Assembly (NCBI GenBank): GCA_934394595.1
Contig: CAKRRX010000020.1
Span: 1 to 29,872 of the forward strand
Length of the DNA stretch: 29,872 bases
Direction of reading: 5' to 3'
Source of the DNA: an uncultured Blautia sp.
Lineage (GTDB): Bacteria > Bacillota > Clostridia > Lachnospirales > Lachnospiraceae
Shown: positions 1 through 8,394 of the stretch, piece after piece
Position numbering within the stretch: position 1 is the first letter of the stretch
How the letters are laid out: the number at the start of each line of letters is the position of its first letter
The notes under the pieces: model-generated
The model's input: the letters and a program-made list of their open reading frames with translations, nothing else
Databases searched by the model: none
What the model was told of the DNA's origin: nothing
Position numbers and translations under genes: made by a program

Positions 1-14
1 CCCCCGCAGTTTCC

Positions 15-20
15 TATAAT
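15..20 (+). promoter_or_regulatory. -10 hexamer of the mcrB operon promoter
   Basis: A perfect TATAAT lies 34 bases before the mcrB start codon. The matching -35 element would fall before the first base of the window, so the promoter cannot be fully scored. An AGAGGA ribosome site at 44-49 follows. Confidence 0.5.
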
Positions 21-54
21 AAAAAGCAATAAGAAAATTCAGAAGAGGAATACA

Positions 55-2049
55 ATGAAGAAAGAATACAGAGAATTAAAGGATCTGCTTGATTATATCA
101 ATGCCAGCAGAGAAGAAAAGGACGAGATCAAGGGAAAAATCAATGCAGTGCTGTATAGTCAGCTTGACCGTGATTTTCCACATCTGGAAAGAAAGATGTA
201 TACAGGCTGGCAGTATGGTGGTGAATATTTAAGTGCCGGAATGAAATACCGGGATGTGGAAGCAGAGGGTAAGGCAGAACAGGAGAAATATTTCGGGGAA
301 GCCGCCAGCATTTTTGTATACGCAGAAAAAGAAGGTCCGGTAGAAGCTGCAAAACAACCGGAAGGTGTAGCTGCATCGGAAGGTGCAGATGAAAATGCAT
401 GTCTGATCGTAAGCTTAAGTGCAAGTCCGGATAAAATGAAAGAGGAAGCTGCCCGTCAGAAATTTTACCGCTTTTTTGACTTGGAACTGGATCCGGAGGG
501 AAAGCTTCAGTATGTTCTGAAATATAATGCGGGACATATAAATTTCGTAAACAAAATTTACCATAATTCCAATATTCCAGATGTCGTAGACAAAGAAACA
601 GCTTTTGCCCGTCTGGAAGCGGAAAAGAATAACAGCACACCGGATGCGGAAAATTCAGATGAACCAAACTGCATTGTGGAGCTTTGCTACATCATTCATG
701 ATCCAGAGCGGAGCAAGACAGAAGAACAGTTGCGCCAGGAATTTAAAAAAGCTGTGGAATTGCTGATGCCGTATTACAAATATGTGCTGGAAATCCCAGA
801 TCCCAATTGTCCGAAGCTTCGCAGTTCCCTGGCATCTGCTTCAACAGAGGAAGCTGCAGATGCAGCCAAAGTATCGGCAGAGGAAAATGTTACACCTTCG
901 CAGTCTGATGAAGAGAAAATGCCATCCGTTTCCGATTTGACAGATGCATTACGGGGTAGGGAGGAAGCGCCAGAAGAACCAGAGGATCCAGAAGAGCCAG
1001 CCCCTAACTTTGCCCATAATCTCATCCTCTATGGTCCTCCGGGAACAGGAAAAACTTATAAAACAGCAATCTATGCGGTAACTATCTGCGACGGAGAAGA
1101 GGCAGCCGCAGCGCTTTTAAAAGCCGGATACTCTCACATCATGAATCGTTACACAGAACTGAAAGAGCAGGGCAGAATTGGCTTTACCACCTTCCATCAG
1201 TCCTATGGATATGAGGACTTTGTAGATGCTATCCGCCCAGTTCTGGATGGTGCTTCCGGGCAGCTTGGATATGAGAAAAAGCCAGGTATTTTCCGAGAAT
1301 TTTGTGAAAATGCGAGAAGCAAAAAGAAACCCTGTGTTTTTATTATAGATGAGATCAACCGTGGAAACATTGCGAAAATTTTCGGAGAACTGATCACACT
1401 TATCGAGGAAAGTAAAAGAGATGTAGCCTCTGTGATCCTTCCAAATTCAAGGGTGGAATTTTCCGTACCGTCCAATGTGTACATTATTGGAACCATGAAC
1501 ACTGCAGACCGTTCCATAGCCATGATGGACACTGCTCTGAGAAGAAGGTTCCGCTTTGAGGAAATACAGCCCTCCACTCAGGCATTAAGAGAAATGAAGG
1601 CAGATAAAGTTTTATGCGATCCGGACGAAAATGGAAATCCGGTGACCATTGATGTTGCTGCAATGCTGGATGTGATAAATCGCAGGATTGAAGTGCTGCA
1701 TGACCGTGAGCATACCATCGGACACGCTTATTTTACCGGGCTGACAGGTGAAAATGCCACATTTGAAAATCTTCGGAAGATTTTCAAAAAATCAGTGCTT
1801 CCTCTTTTACAGGAATATTTCTTTGATGATTACTACAAGATCCGGTTGGTGCTTGGGGACAATGGGAAGGCACAGGAGCAGCAGTTTGTTCAGGAAGAAG
1901 TGATAAACTATCGCGGCCTCTTTGCCGGAAAGCCAGACGAAGACCGGGTTCTTCTTCCGGAAATCAGATACAGCATCAACGAAAAAGCCTTTTCTGATCC
2001 GGAAAGCTACATAAAGATTTATGCAGGATTTGAGAATACAGATGAATAA
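55..2049 (+). CDS. mcrB: McrB-like AAA+ NTPase of a McrBC restriction system
   Basis: Motor subunit of a type IV (modification-dependent) restriction system. In the family, McrB hydrolyses GTP, recognises modified DNA and works with the nuclease McrC. Visible motifs: Walker A GPPGTGKT at residues 327-334, Walker B with IIDEINRGN around 430-438, and the McrB-family signature MNTADRS at 481-487, followed by an ALRRRFRF segment typical of the AAA+ sensor region. Residues 1-255 are not a DNA-recognition domain I recognise. Residues about 256-320 form an acidic, Glu/Pro/Ala-rich linker. At 664 residues it is longer than E. coli McrB (about 460), mainly because of this N-terminal part. It is first in a four-gene operon and overlaps mcrC. 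The subunit class is secure from the motifs; the modified base or other target is unknown. Confidence 0.9.
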   Translation: MKKEYRELKDLLDYINASREEKDEIKGKINAVLYSQLDRDFPHLERKMYTGWQYGGEYLSAGMKYRDVEAEGKAEQEKYFGEAASIFVYAEKEGPVEAAKQPEGVAASEGADENACLIVSLSASPDKMKEEAARQKFYRFFDLELDPEGKLQYVLKYNAGHINFVNKIYHNSNIPDVVDKETAFARLEAEKNNSTPDAENSDEPNCIVELCYIIHDPERSKTEEQLRQEFKKAVELLMPYYKYVLEIPDPNCPKLRSSLASASTEEAADAAKVSAEENVTPSQSDEEKMPSVSDLTDALRGREEAPEEPEDPEEPAPNFAHNLILYGPPGTGKTYKTAIYAVTICDGEEAAAALLKAGYSHIMNRYTELKEQGRIGFTTFHQSYGYEDFVDAIRPVLDGASGQLGYEKKPGIFREFCENARSKKKPCVFIIDEINRGNIAKIFGELITLIEESKRDVASVILPNSRVEFSVPSNVYIIGTMNTADRSIAMMDTALRRRFRFEEIQPSTQALREMKADKVLCDPDENGNPVTIDVAAMLDVINRRIEVLHDREHTIGHAYFTGLTGENATFENLRKIFKKSVLPLLQEYFFDDYYKIRLVLGDNGKAQEQQFVQEEVINYRGLFAGKPDEDRVLLPEIRYSINEKAFSDPESYIKIYAGFENTDE

Positions 2050-3370
2050 AATACTGGAAGTAAAAGAGTACGATCTGCTTACTTATTCCGAGAAATATCG
2101 GAATCAAAAAGGAGCAGGGCAGAAGTATCATTTCATAGAAAAAGAAAACTTCGATGGGCTTGTCCATTTTATTGACAAAATGGCAGGAAATCAAAACGAG
2201 GAGGATCAGAAGCCCTTTTTACAGGTATATTGGGAAACCGGAACTGGACGGGTGATGAAGGTTGGCAATTATGTGGGGCTGATCCAGCTGAACAATGGAT
2301 TCAAGCTTCAGATCCTGCCAAAATTGACCCTTGGAGATGAGGAAGATAAAACCAAAAAGGTACTTCTTGATATGCTTGGCTGTATGAAAAATTTTTCCGG
2401 CTGGAAGCTTTCCAATGCCAATGTAGCGGACGGGCCTGTGAGTCTTTACGATATTTTTATAGAGATGTATGTGGAAGAAGCCCAAATGCTGGTAAAAAGA
2501 GGACTTCGCTCTGCATATGTGGAAAAAGAGGACAATCTTACCTGCTATCGTGGAAAATTACAGGTATCCCGGCAGATCCGGGAAAATATGATCCACAGGG
2601 AAAGATTCTGTGTAACCTATGAAGAATTCAGCCTGGATTGTGCGGAAAACCGGATTATAAAGGCTACTTTATTGAAGCTTCAAAAAGCAGTTTCGGATCT
2701 GAAAATCGCAGCAAAAATCCGTTCTCTTCTTATATATTTTGATAAAATTCAGGTTCCGGCAGATGTAAAAAGTGAGTTTTTGAAGGTGCGGGTGGACCGA
2801 AATTCCAGGTCCTATGACAGGCTGATGCAGTGGTCAAAAACCTTTCTGGAAAACAAAAGTTTCACCTGTTTTTATGGAAAAACAGAAGCAAAAGCTTTGC
2901 TTTTTCCAATGGAAGAGGTCTACGAAAATTATGTGGCCTGTAAGCTGAAAAAGCATCCGGAAAATACCTGGGAGACATCTGCCCAGGACAGGGAAAAGTA
3001 CCTGTTTGATACTCCTCGGAAGTTTGCTATACGACCGGATATTGTCCTTCGGAAAAGGGACGAAAAACGCTGCATGATCCTGGATACCAAATGGAAAATC
3101 CTGAAGGAGGATCCAGTTCATAATTACGGGATCAAAAGTGCAGACATGTACCAGATGTATGTCTATTCCAAGCGCTACAAAGCTACAGATATCTGGCTTC
3201 TTTACCCTATGACAGACTGGTTGAAAAAGAAAAAGGATATCGTCTATGACACTGGAAAAACAGACGCAGAATTTGCTACCAGAATTCACATTTACGGTGT
3301 AGATGTGACCAATATTGGGGCAAGTCTACAGGAACTTCTGGAAAAATTTGAAGCAGAGGGAGTTGTCTGA
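2042..3370 (+). CDS. mcrC: McrC-like nuclease subunit
   Basis: Partner of McrB that supplies the PD-(D/E)xK nuclease. The C-terminal half carries RPDIVL followed by ILDTKWK, giving the catalytic pattern D333, D348, K350 (numbered from the 2042 start). The N-terminal half matches the McrC/DUF2357-type beta-rich scaffold in general layout. ATG 2042 overlaps the end of mcrB by 8 bases, which suggests translational coupling. An in-frame ATG at 2021 would add seven residues; neither start has a strong ribosome site, so the choice is uncertain. The gene ends in TGATG, where its stop shares a base with the start of the next gene. The length of about 442 residues is somewhat longer than E. coli McrC (about 350). 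The active-site pattern is intact, so a functional nuclease is expected. Confidence 0.88.
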   Translation: MNKILEVKEYDLLTYSEKYRNQKGAGQKYHFIEKENFDGLVHFIDKMAGNQNEEDQKPFLQVYWETGTGRVMKVGNYVGLIQLNNGFKLQILPKLTLGDEEDKTKKVLLDMLGCMKNFSGWKLSNANVADGPVSLYDIFIEMYVEEAQMLVKRGLRSAYVEKEDNLTCYRGKLQVSRQIRENMIHRERFCVTYEEFSLDCAENRIIKATLLKLQKAVSDLKIAAKIRSLLIYFDKIQVPADVKSEFLKVRVDRNSRSYDRLMQWSKTFLENKSFTCFYGKTEAKALLFPMEEVYENYVACKLKKHPENTWETSAQDREKYLFDTPRKFAIRPDIVLRKRDEKRCMILDTKWKILKEDPVHNYGIKSADMYQMYVYSKRYKATDIWLLYPMTDWLKKKKDIVYDTGKTDAEFATRIHIYGVDVTNIGASLQELLEKFEAEGVV

Positions 3371-4455
3371 TGGAAGAAAAGAACAAATCAGAATATGTTC
3401 CGGTATCGGAAAGGCTGAAGCTTTTCCGTCCGGGAATGATAAAGACAGTGGAGCATTATCCAACTGGAATCCAAAAGCTGGATCAGATGCTGGGTGGCGG
3501 GCTGTACGCAGGACTGATCTTTCTCGGGGCACGTCCCGGAATGGGAAAAAGTACCCTTGCCCTTCAGATCGCGTCAGAAGTGGCAGCAGGAGGCACACCG
3601 GTACTTTTTTATTCCCTGGAAATGCCTGCCATCCGTCTGGAATCCAAGATCCTGAACAGAGCCATTCATCTGGAGCAAAAAGATTCACCCATCACTTCGG
3701 ACTGGCTGCTCCGTGCGGAAAATACCGGGAAAAGTGAAGAGTGGGAAATGGCAGAAGAAGTAGGGGAAAGGATAAGCTCCAGGTATTCCCAGCTGTATAT
3801 CAAAGAGAGAAAGCAGATTTCTTTTTCTGCCGAAGATGTGATCGCAGATGTAGAGCGTTTTATGGAACAGACAGGGAAAAAACCGGTAGTATTTGTGGAT
3901 TATCTGCAGATTTTATCGGCCTGTACTTCCAGCAGAAATCAGGCAGACAAGCAGCGTACAGATGAGAATATCAATGCCCTGAGCAGTCTTTCCAATAAGC
4001 ATGATATGGCTGTATTTGTGATCAGTTCCCTGAACCGTGAGTCCTACAAGAATACCCAGAAACCTCTTCAAATGGATTCTTTTAAAGAAACCGGCGGCAT
4101 TGAATATTCTGCCAGTGTGATCCTGGGACTTCAGTCCAGGAAGCTTCAAAATGAGAATTATGATCACGAAGCAGAAATGTCAAAAGATATGCGTGAGTTG
4201 GAAATCGTATTTCTGAAACAAAGATATGGCAGAACCGGACAGAACGCAAATGTGCCGGTGGATTTTTATCCGGCATACGATCTGTATATAGATCCTTCTG
4301 CAAAAAGCCAGGTCGAAACACAGACGGTTTATGTCACAAAAGAGCGGCCTGTGGAGGGAAGCATAGGAGCTTCCGAAGAGGTTCCGTCATTTGCATCTTT
4401 GGACAGGAAAAACAGTCTGCTTTTTGAAAAATTTCAGCAATTACAGAAGAAATAA
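3370..4455 (+). CDS. DnaB-like (RecA-fold) ATPase without DnaB N-terminal domain
   Basis: A RecA/DnaB-family P-loop ATPase, related to the C-terminal motor domain of replicative helicases. Evidence: a TGIQKLDQMLGGGL lead-in, Walker A GARPGMGKS at residues 53-61, a following SLEMP motif, and VVFVDYLQIL with D177 as the Walker B acid; DYLQ is characteristic of DnaB. A later FLKQRYGRTG segment resembles the DnaB arginine-containing C-terminal motif. At 361 residues it lacks the helical N-terminal domain used by DnaB for hexamer collar and primase binding, so it is unlikely to be the housekeeping helicase. Residues after about 310 form a polar, probably flexible tail. Its start codon overlaps the mcrC stop (TGATG), a strong sign that it belongs to the McrBC operon. 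Its role there is unknown; a mobile-element replication helicase is the main alternative. Confidence 0.8.
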   Translation: MEEKNKSEYVPVSERLKLFRPGMIKTVEHYPTGIQKLDQMLGGGLYAGLIFLGARPGMGKSTLALQIASEVAAGGTPVLFYSLEMPAIRLESKILNRAIHLEQKDSPITSDWLLRAENTGKSEEWEMAEEVGERISSRYSQLYIKERKQISFSAEDVIADVERFMEQTGKKPVVFVDYLQILSACTSSRNQADKQRTDENINALSSLSNKHDMAVFVISSLNRESYKNTQKPLQMDSFKETGGIEYSASVILGLQSRKLQNENYDHEAEMSKDMRELEIVFLKQRYGRTGQNANVPVDFYPAYDLYIDPSAKSQVETQTVYVTKERPVEGSIGASEEVPSFASLDRKNSLLFEKFQQLQKK

Positions 4456-4472
4456 AGGAGCGAAATCTTTGA

Positions 4473-5465
4473 ATGTGGATTCCGGAAAATACATATATTA
4501 ACATATGCAAAGTAGCCCAGGAAATATATAAAAATCATTATCAGGAGGACCGTTTGAATACCATTTCTGTGGGAACAGCACACCGTCCCATGAACTGCAG
4601 TTATATGCTGGAGATACCGGAAGAATACCGGGCACAGGGATTTTCCTATTATGATAGTATGGTGTGTGATGCTATTTATACATTGTATAAATATGAGCAG
4701 TCCAGAATAACCCCAGGGGATATTTTGCAGATCATGACCATGGATGAAAAAGCCAGATTTTATTATACGAAAGGGACGGTTCAGAAAAGGGAAAAGCGGC
4801 TTCGGGAGTCTTTGAAAAAGCTGATGAACACTAGGATCGTAATCGATTTCAGGGAAGAAGTGCGGCTTCGGGAGCTGATCGATGAGGATGGAAATCTTCT
4901 GGAAGGGATGGTTGGCGGCTCTTTGCTTCCTTTGGAAGAAGCAGAAGAGGGAAAAGCCTATTATTTCCAGGAGGGGAGAGCCCTTCCGGTATATGAGTAT
5001 GCTGAGACGATCCGGCAGATCATCCGGGTACCAAAAGATTTGATCAGCCCATATGGAGTGTTGGGAAAACTGGATTTTTCCAGCACTGATGAAGTGATCC
5101 AGCTGAAAAGAATTTTGATCCAGCGGCTGGAAATCATGGGAAATACCAGAAATAATACAAATGGACAGCGTATCCGTTATTATGGAAGCGGAAAAGAAGA
5201 TGGAATCCTTCCTCTGATTGGGATCCGAAAAGAGAATTTTGGCACGGAAGTGACCATTTCTGCCAAAAACGGAAGAGAAAAGACGGAGAGTAGAGGCTGG
5301 AAAAATAAAGTCCACGATGTGGATAAAAAAGTCTGCCAGATACTGGATGCATATAAAGAGTGTGGATATATAGAAGATTACACACAGCTTCGTAATGGCG
5401 CCAGAGGGCTGGTAAGGGGAATTGAGATCCTTGGAAAGGTAAACCGATTTTCGCCGAGGACTTAG
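4473..5465 (+). CDS. Unknown protein, putative winged-helix/Rep-like DNA-binding
   Basis: I do not recognise a named family. The 330-residue soluble protein has no signal peptide or membrane segment. Residues about 60-130 read as a helix-rich region (a YYDSMVCDAIYTLY segment, then an ITPGDILQIM segment, then a basic KREKRLRESLKKLMNTRIVIDF strand) that resembles the winged-helix layout of plasmid or phage replication initiators. A second compact helical region is at about 285-320. The start is the ATG preceded by AAGGAG at 4455-4460, a slightly long 12-base spacing; a TTG four bases earlier is in a frame that stops at once. It follows the DnaB-like gene by 17 bases and ends before a strong hairpin, so it is last in the four-gene operon. 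Together with the DnaB-like ATPase it could be a helicase/loader pair; this is inference from order and fold only. Confidence 0.6.
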   Translation: MWIPENTYINICKVAQEIYKNHYQEDRLNTISVGTAHRPMNCSYMLEIPEEYRAQGFSYYDSMVCDAIYTLYKYEQSRITPGDILQIMTMDEKARFYYTKGTVQKREKRLRESLKKLMNTRIVIDFREEVRLRELIDEDGNLLEGMVGGSLLPLEEAEEGKAYYFQEGRALPVYEYAETIRQIIRVPKDLISPYGVLGKLDFSSTDEVIQLKRILIQRLEIMGNTRNNTNGQRIRYYGSGKEDGILPLIGIRKENFGTEVTISAKNGREKTESRGWKNKVHDVDKKVCQILDAYKECGYIEDYTQLRNGARGLVRGIEILGKVNRFSPRT

Positions 5466-5527
5466 ATTATGTTTGAAAAATCATTCCCGTAATGTGCAGG
5501 TTTCAGTGGGAACAAAATACATCATAT

Positions 5528-5566
5528 AAAAAGAACGGCCCGGATATCAGATATCCGGGCTGCTTT
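5528..5566. terminator. Bidirectional intrinsic terminator
   Basis: A perfect 10-bp stem (GCCCGGATAT at 5539-5548 with its complement at 5552-5561) closes a 3-base loop. On the minus strand it is followed by TTCTTTTTAT, a good U-run for the aldehyde dehydrogenase operon. On the plus strand only TGCTTTG follows, so termination of the McrBC operon is probably weaker. Confidence 0.75.
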
Positions 5567-5568
5567 GA

Positions 5569-6948
5569 TCACTTCAAAAACAGATGGATCAGTTTATCGT
5601 GTATCCTGCGGTACGGCTGGTAACGCATGGGCAGATCAATCCATGTCTTTTTATCTACAATACTCTTGTAATGGGAAAAGGTTTCGAAGCCTTTTGCGCC
5701 GTGATAGCTTCCCATGCCGCTTTCTCCAAATCCGCCGAAAGGCATTTCGCTGGTGGCAAGATGGATGACCACATCATTGATACATCCGCCGCCAAATCCA
5801 CATTCAGAGATGACCTCCTGTGCCAGAGCTTTGTTCTGAGTGAAGATATAAAGGGCAAGAGGGTGAGCCATGGAATTGATTTTCTGGATCACTTCATCCA
5901 TGGAGGTAAAGGTGAGAATCGGAAGTACTGGTCCGAAAATTTCCTCCTGCATCACCGCATCTTCAAAGGTAACATTGTCCATAACAGTAGGCTCGATCTG
6001 AAGAGTCTCCTGGCGAACTGTTCCGCCCCATGCGATCTTATCCGGATCCATCAGCTTCTGGATTCGGTTAAAATGCTTCTCGTTAATGATCTTTCCGTAA
6101 TTGTGGTTGTCCAGGGGAGTCTTTCCAAATTGCTTGCGGATCTGTTTCTGGATCAGGGAAAGGAATTCTTCTTTTACATCTTCATGGCAGTAAATGTAGT
6201 CCGGTGCCACACAGGTCTGCCCACAGTTCAGATATTTTCCGAACACAATACGTCTGGCTGCGAGCTTCAGATTGGCAGATTTGTCTACAATACAGGGGCT
6301 TTTTCCTCCAAGCTCCAAAGTGACAGGCGTGAGATGTGCGCTGGCCTGCCGCATTACTTCTTTCCCCACGGCCTGGCTTCCGGTGAAGAAAATATAGTCA
6401 AAATGTTCCTGGAGAAGACAGGCATTTTCCTCACGGCCACCCATGACAACTGCTACATACTGCTCCGGAAAGCATTCCCGGATGATCTCACAGACGATCC
6501 TGCCTGTGGCAGGAGAGTAGGCGCTTGGCTTCAAAACCACAGTATTACCTGCTGCAAGTGCTTCGACCAGAGGATCGAAGGTGAGAAGAAATGGATAATT
6601 CCAGGGACTCATCACCAGCACCACGCCATAGGGAGAGGGCTTCTGATAGCTTCTGGAATGAAACTGTGCAAGGGGCGTGTGAACGGTCCTTTCTTTGGAA
6701 AGGGAGCGGATGTGCTTCAGCATATAGGTGATCTCGCTGAGAACCAGGCCGGATTCACACATATAGCTTTCGAAGCTGCTTTTTCCCAGATCGGATTTTA
6801 ATGCGGCGTTGATCTGTTCCTGATGTTCCAGGATGGAGGCCTGGAGTTTTTTCAGGGATCGGATGCGGAATTCAATATCAAGAGTGTTACCTTTGTAAAA
6901 GAAACTGCGCTGTTTGCGTACAATCTCCTGGATGGACTGCTGTGTCAT
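5569..6948 (-). CDS. Aldehyde dehydrogenase (NAD(P)+-dependent, class 3-like)
   Basis: Oxidises an aldehyde to the acid, or runs in reverse where coupled to alcohol formation. Full-length ALDH of 459 residues, similar in size to the short class 3 family (YwdH/AlkH type) without an N-terminal extension. Visible motifs: PWNYPF near 115-120, the cofactor-site FTGSQAVGKE at 188-197, the general-base glutamate in LELGGKSP (E212) and the catalytic cysteine in NCGQTC (C246). Its ATG overlaps the stop of the upstream alcohol dehydrogenase by four bases, so the two are translationally coupled and probably interconvert an alcohol, aldehyde and acid. The natural substrate cannot be read from the sequence. 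No hydrophobic C-terminal tail typical of membrane fatty-aldehyde forms is obvious. Confidence 0.9.
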   Translation of the reverse strand: MTQQSIQEIVRKQRSFFYKGNTLDIEFRIRSLKKLQASILEHQEQINAALKSDLGKSSFESYMCESGLVLSEITYMLKHIRSLSKERTVHTPLAQFHSRSYQKPSPYGVVLVMSPWNYPFLLTFDPLVEALAAGNTVVLKPSAYSPATGRIVCEIIRECFPEQYVAVVMGGREENACLLQEHFDYIFFTGSQAVGKEVMRQASAHLTPVTLELGGKSPCIVDKSANLKLAARRIVFGKYLNCGQTCVAPDYIYCHEDVKEEFLSLIQKQIRKQFGKTPLDNHNYGKIINEKHFNRIQKLMDPDKIAWGGTVRQETLQIEPTVMDNVTFEDAVMQEEIFGPVLPILTFTSMDEVIQKINSMAHPLALYIFTQNKALAQEVISECGFGGGCINDVVIHLATSEMPFGGFGESGMGSYHGAKGFETFSHYKSIVDKKTWIDLPMRYQPYRRIHDKLIHLFLK

Positions 6949-8159
6949 GATTCTTCTCCTTCCGGCATTAATTGGTAATAGAATTTCTCCAGTTCCCCGG
7001 CATCCATCAGCACAGGTACCGGATACAGTGGATTGGCTTCTTTGTCCGCATAATGGGACAGCATGGGAATGTCTTCTTCTTTGATCTCGGGAATGGTATT
7101 TCCAATCCCGAAGCGTTCCTTCATATCTTTGACTGCCTGGATAAAGCTTTCTGCGGCTTCGTCTGTGGGAGTCTCTTTTGTGGCAACACCTGCGGCTACA
7201 GCAAGGGCGGCCAGCTTTTTGTGAATGGTTTTTCCATAGGCCTCCAGAACATAAGGAAGCAGTACTGCATTTGCAAGACCGTGGGGAACATTATACTGCC
7301 CGCCAAGGGAATGGGCCACTGCGTGGACATATCCCACATAGGATTTGGTAAAGGCACAGCCAGCAAAGTAGGAGGCGCGGAGCATATTGCGGCGTGCTTC
7401 CTTATTCGCACCGTCTGTGTATGCTGTGTCGAGATTTTCAAAAATCAGTTTTACAGCATCCAGAGCATTCTTCCTGGTACCGGGGGTGGTGGAATTGCCG
7501 ATATAGGCTTCCACTGCGTGGGTCAGTGCATCCATGCCGGTGGTGGCTGTGATAAAAGGCGGCAGGCTTAAGGTCACCTTGGGGTCCAGCACTGCATAGC
7601 GTGGAATCAGCGGAAAATCGTTGATAGCGTATTTATGTCTGGTGGCAGAATCCACGATCACAGCTGCCAGTGTGGTTTCACTTCCGGTGCCGGCTGTGGT
7701 AGGTACGGCGATGAGAAGGGGAAGTTTTTTGTGAACCTTCAGGATTCCCTTCATCTTTGCAAGAGACTGGTGAGGCTTTGCTACCCTGGCGCCTACTGCC
7801 TTGGCACAGTCCATACTGGAGCCGCCGCCAAAGCCGATGATAGCCTGACAGCCCTCATTCTGATAAAGCCAAAGAGCCTCAGCTACATTGTCTGTGGTGG
7901 GATTAGCTACGGTTTTGTCATAAAGGATATAGGAAATTCCACTGTCTGTCAATGCTTTTTCCAGGCGTGTGGTAAGTCCCAGTCTGTGAATGCCGGAGTC
8001 TGTGATGATCAGCACTGTCTCACATTTTTTCTTTTTCAGCACATCGGGAACCTCCTTTAAGCTGCCGATGATCTTCGGGTTACGGTAAGGGAGAAATGGA
8101 AGTGCAAATTTAAAAACATTCTGAAAAATTCGGCAATATAATTTCTTTAATGGATTCAT
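6945..8159 (-). CDS. Iron-containing alcohol dehydrogenase
   Basis: A group III, Fe-dependent alcohol dehydrogenase that reduces aldehydes with NAD(P)H or the reverse. The nucleotide site GFGGGSSMDCAKA is at residues 109-121, followed by TTAGTGSE at 154-161. The four metal ligands expected from FucO-type enzymes are D210 and H214 (in MDALTH), H283 (in AHSLGG) and H293 (in VPHGLANA); all are present. I chose the ATG at 8159 because AGAAAGGA sits seven bases upstream; an in-frame ATG at 8204 would add 15 residues but overlaps the probable promoter-proximal region and lacks such a site. The protein is then 404 residues, slightly longer than the usual 380-390. It is first in a two-gene operon with aldehyde dehydrogenase, from a promoter at 8226-8253. 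Confidence 0.92.
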   Translation of the reverse strand: MNPLKKLYCRIFQNVFKFALPFLPYRNPKIIGSLKEVPDVLKKKKCETVLIITDSGIHRLGLTTRLEKALTDSGISYILYDKTVANPTTDNVAEALWLYQNEGCQAIIGFGGGSSMDCAKAVGARVAKPHQSLAKMKGILKVHKKLPLLIAVPTTAGTGSETTLAAVIVDSATRHKYAINDFPLIPRYAVLDPKVTLSLPPFITATTGMDALTHAVEAYIGNSTTPGTRKNALDAVKLIFENLDTAYTDGANKEARRNMLRASYFAGCAFTKSYVGYVHAVAHSLGGQYNVPHGLANAVLLPYVLEAYGKTIHKKLAALAVAAGVATKETPTDEAAESFIQAVKDMKERFGIGNTIPEIKEEDIPMLSHYADKEANPLYPVPVLMDAGELEKFYYQLMPEGEES

Positions 8160-8225
8160 AGATAATTCCTTTCTGTTAAAAATAAAGCAATTGGACTTTT
8201 TCACTCTGACATAGTCCTGTATCCG

Positions 8226-8253
8226 ATTATATCATGCAATCAAATATTGTAAA
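8226..8253 (-). promoter_or_regulatory. Promoter of the alcohol/aldehyde dehydrogenase operon
   Basis: On the minus strand, TTTACA (8253-8248) and a perfect TATAAT (8231-8226) are separated by 16 bases. Transcription would start near 8219 and give a leader of about 60 bases. Confidence 0.65.
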
Positions 8254-8316
8254 GATAAAATATTTTTATAATAAAACAAAAGTACTATGAAATTCTCTTT
8301 AATTTATTTTCCATTA

Positions 8317-8345
8317 TCGACTGAAATGCATTTGTGTGCTATGAT
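8317..8345 (+). promoter_or_regulatory. Candidate promoter of the GTPase-NYN gene
   Basis: TCGACT (8317-8322) and TATGAT (8340-8345) are 17 bases apart, each matching the vegetative consensus in four or five positions. The start would be about 8352, leaving a leader of about 43 bases before ATG 8395. Confidence 0.45.
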
Positions 8346-8394
8346 AAAGAACAGGTGTGAAATGATTACTTATATAGAGAAAGGGGTATTTTCC

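Noticed and set aside
4434..5315. Minus-strand open frame of about 293 codons
   Set aside because: Antisense to the fourth operon gene; biased composition and no start signal.
55..5465. Recent mobile element carrying the McrBC operon
   Set aside because: No integrase, transposase, terminal repeats or tRNA attachment site is visible. The left edge is outside the window, so this is not fully excluded.
5584..6801. Plus-strand open frame of about 405 codons
   Set aside because: It lies antisense to the aldehyde dehydrogenase, has no family motifs and no good ribosome site.
8287..8394. Longer N-terminus of the GTPase-NYN protein
   Set aside because: It overlaps the candidate promoter, and the ATG at 8395 has a much better ribosome site and begins just before the conserved GTPase fold.
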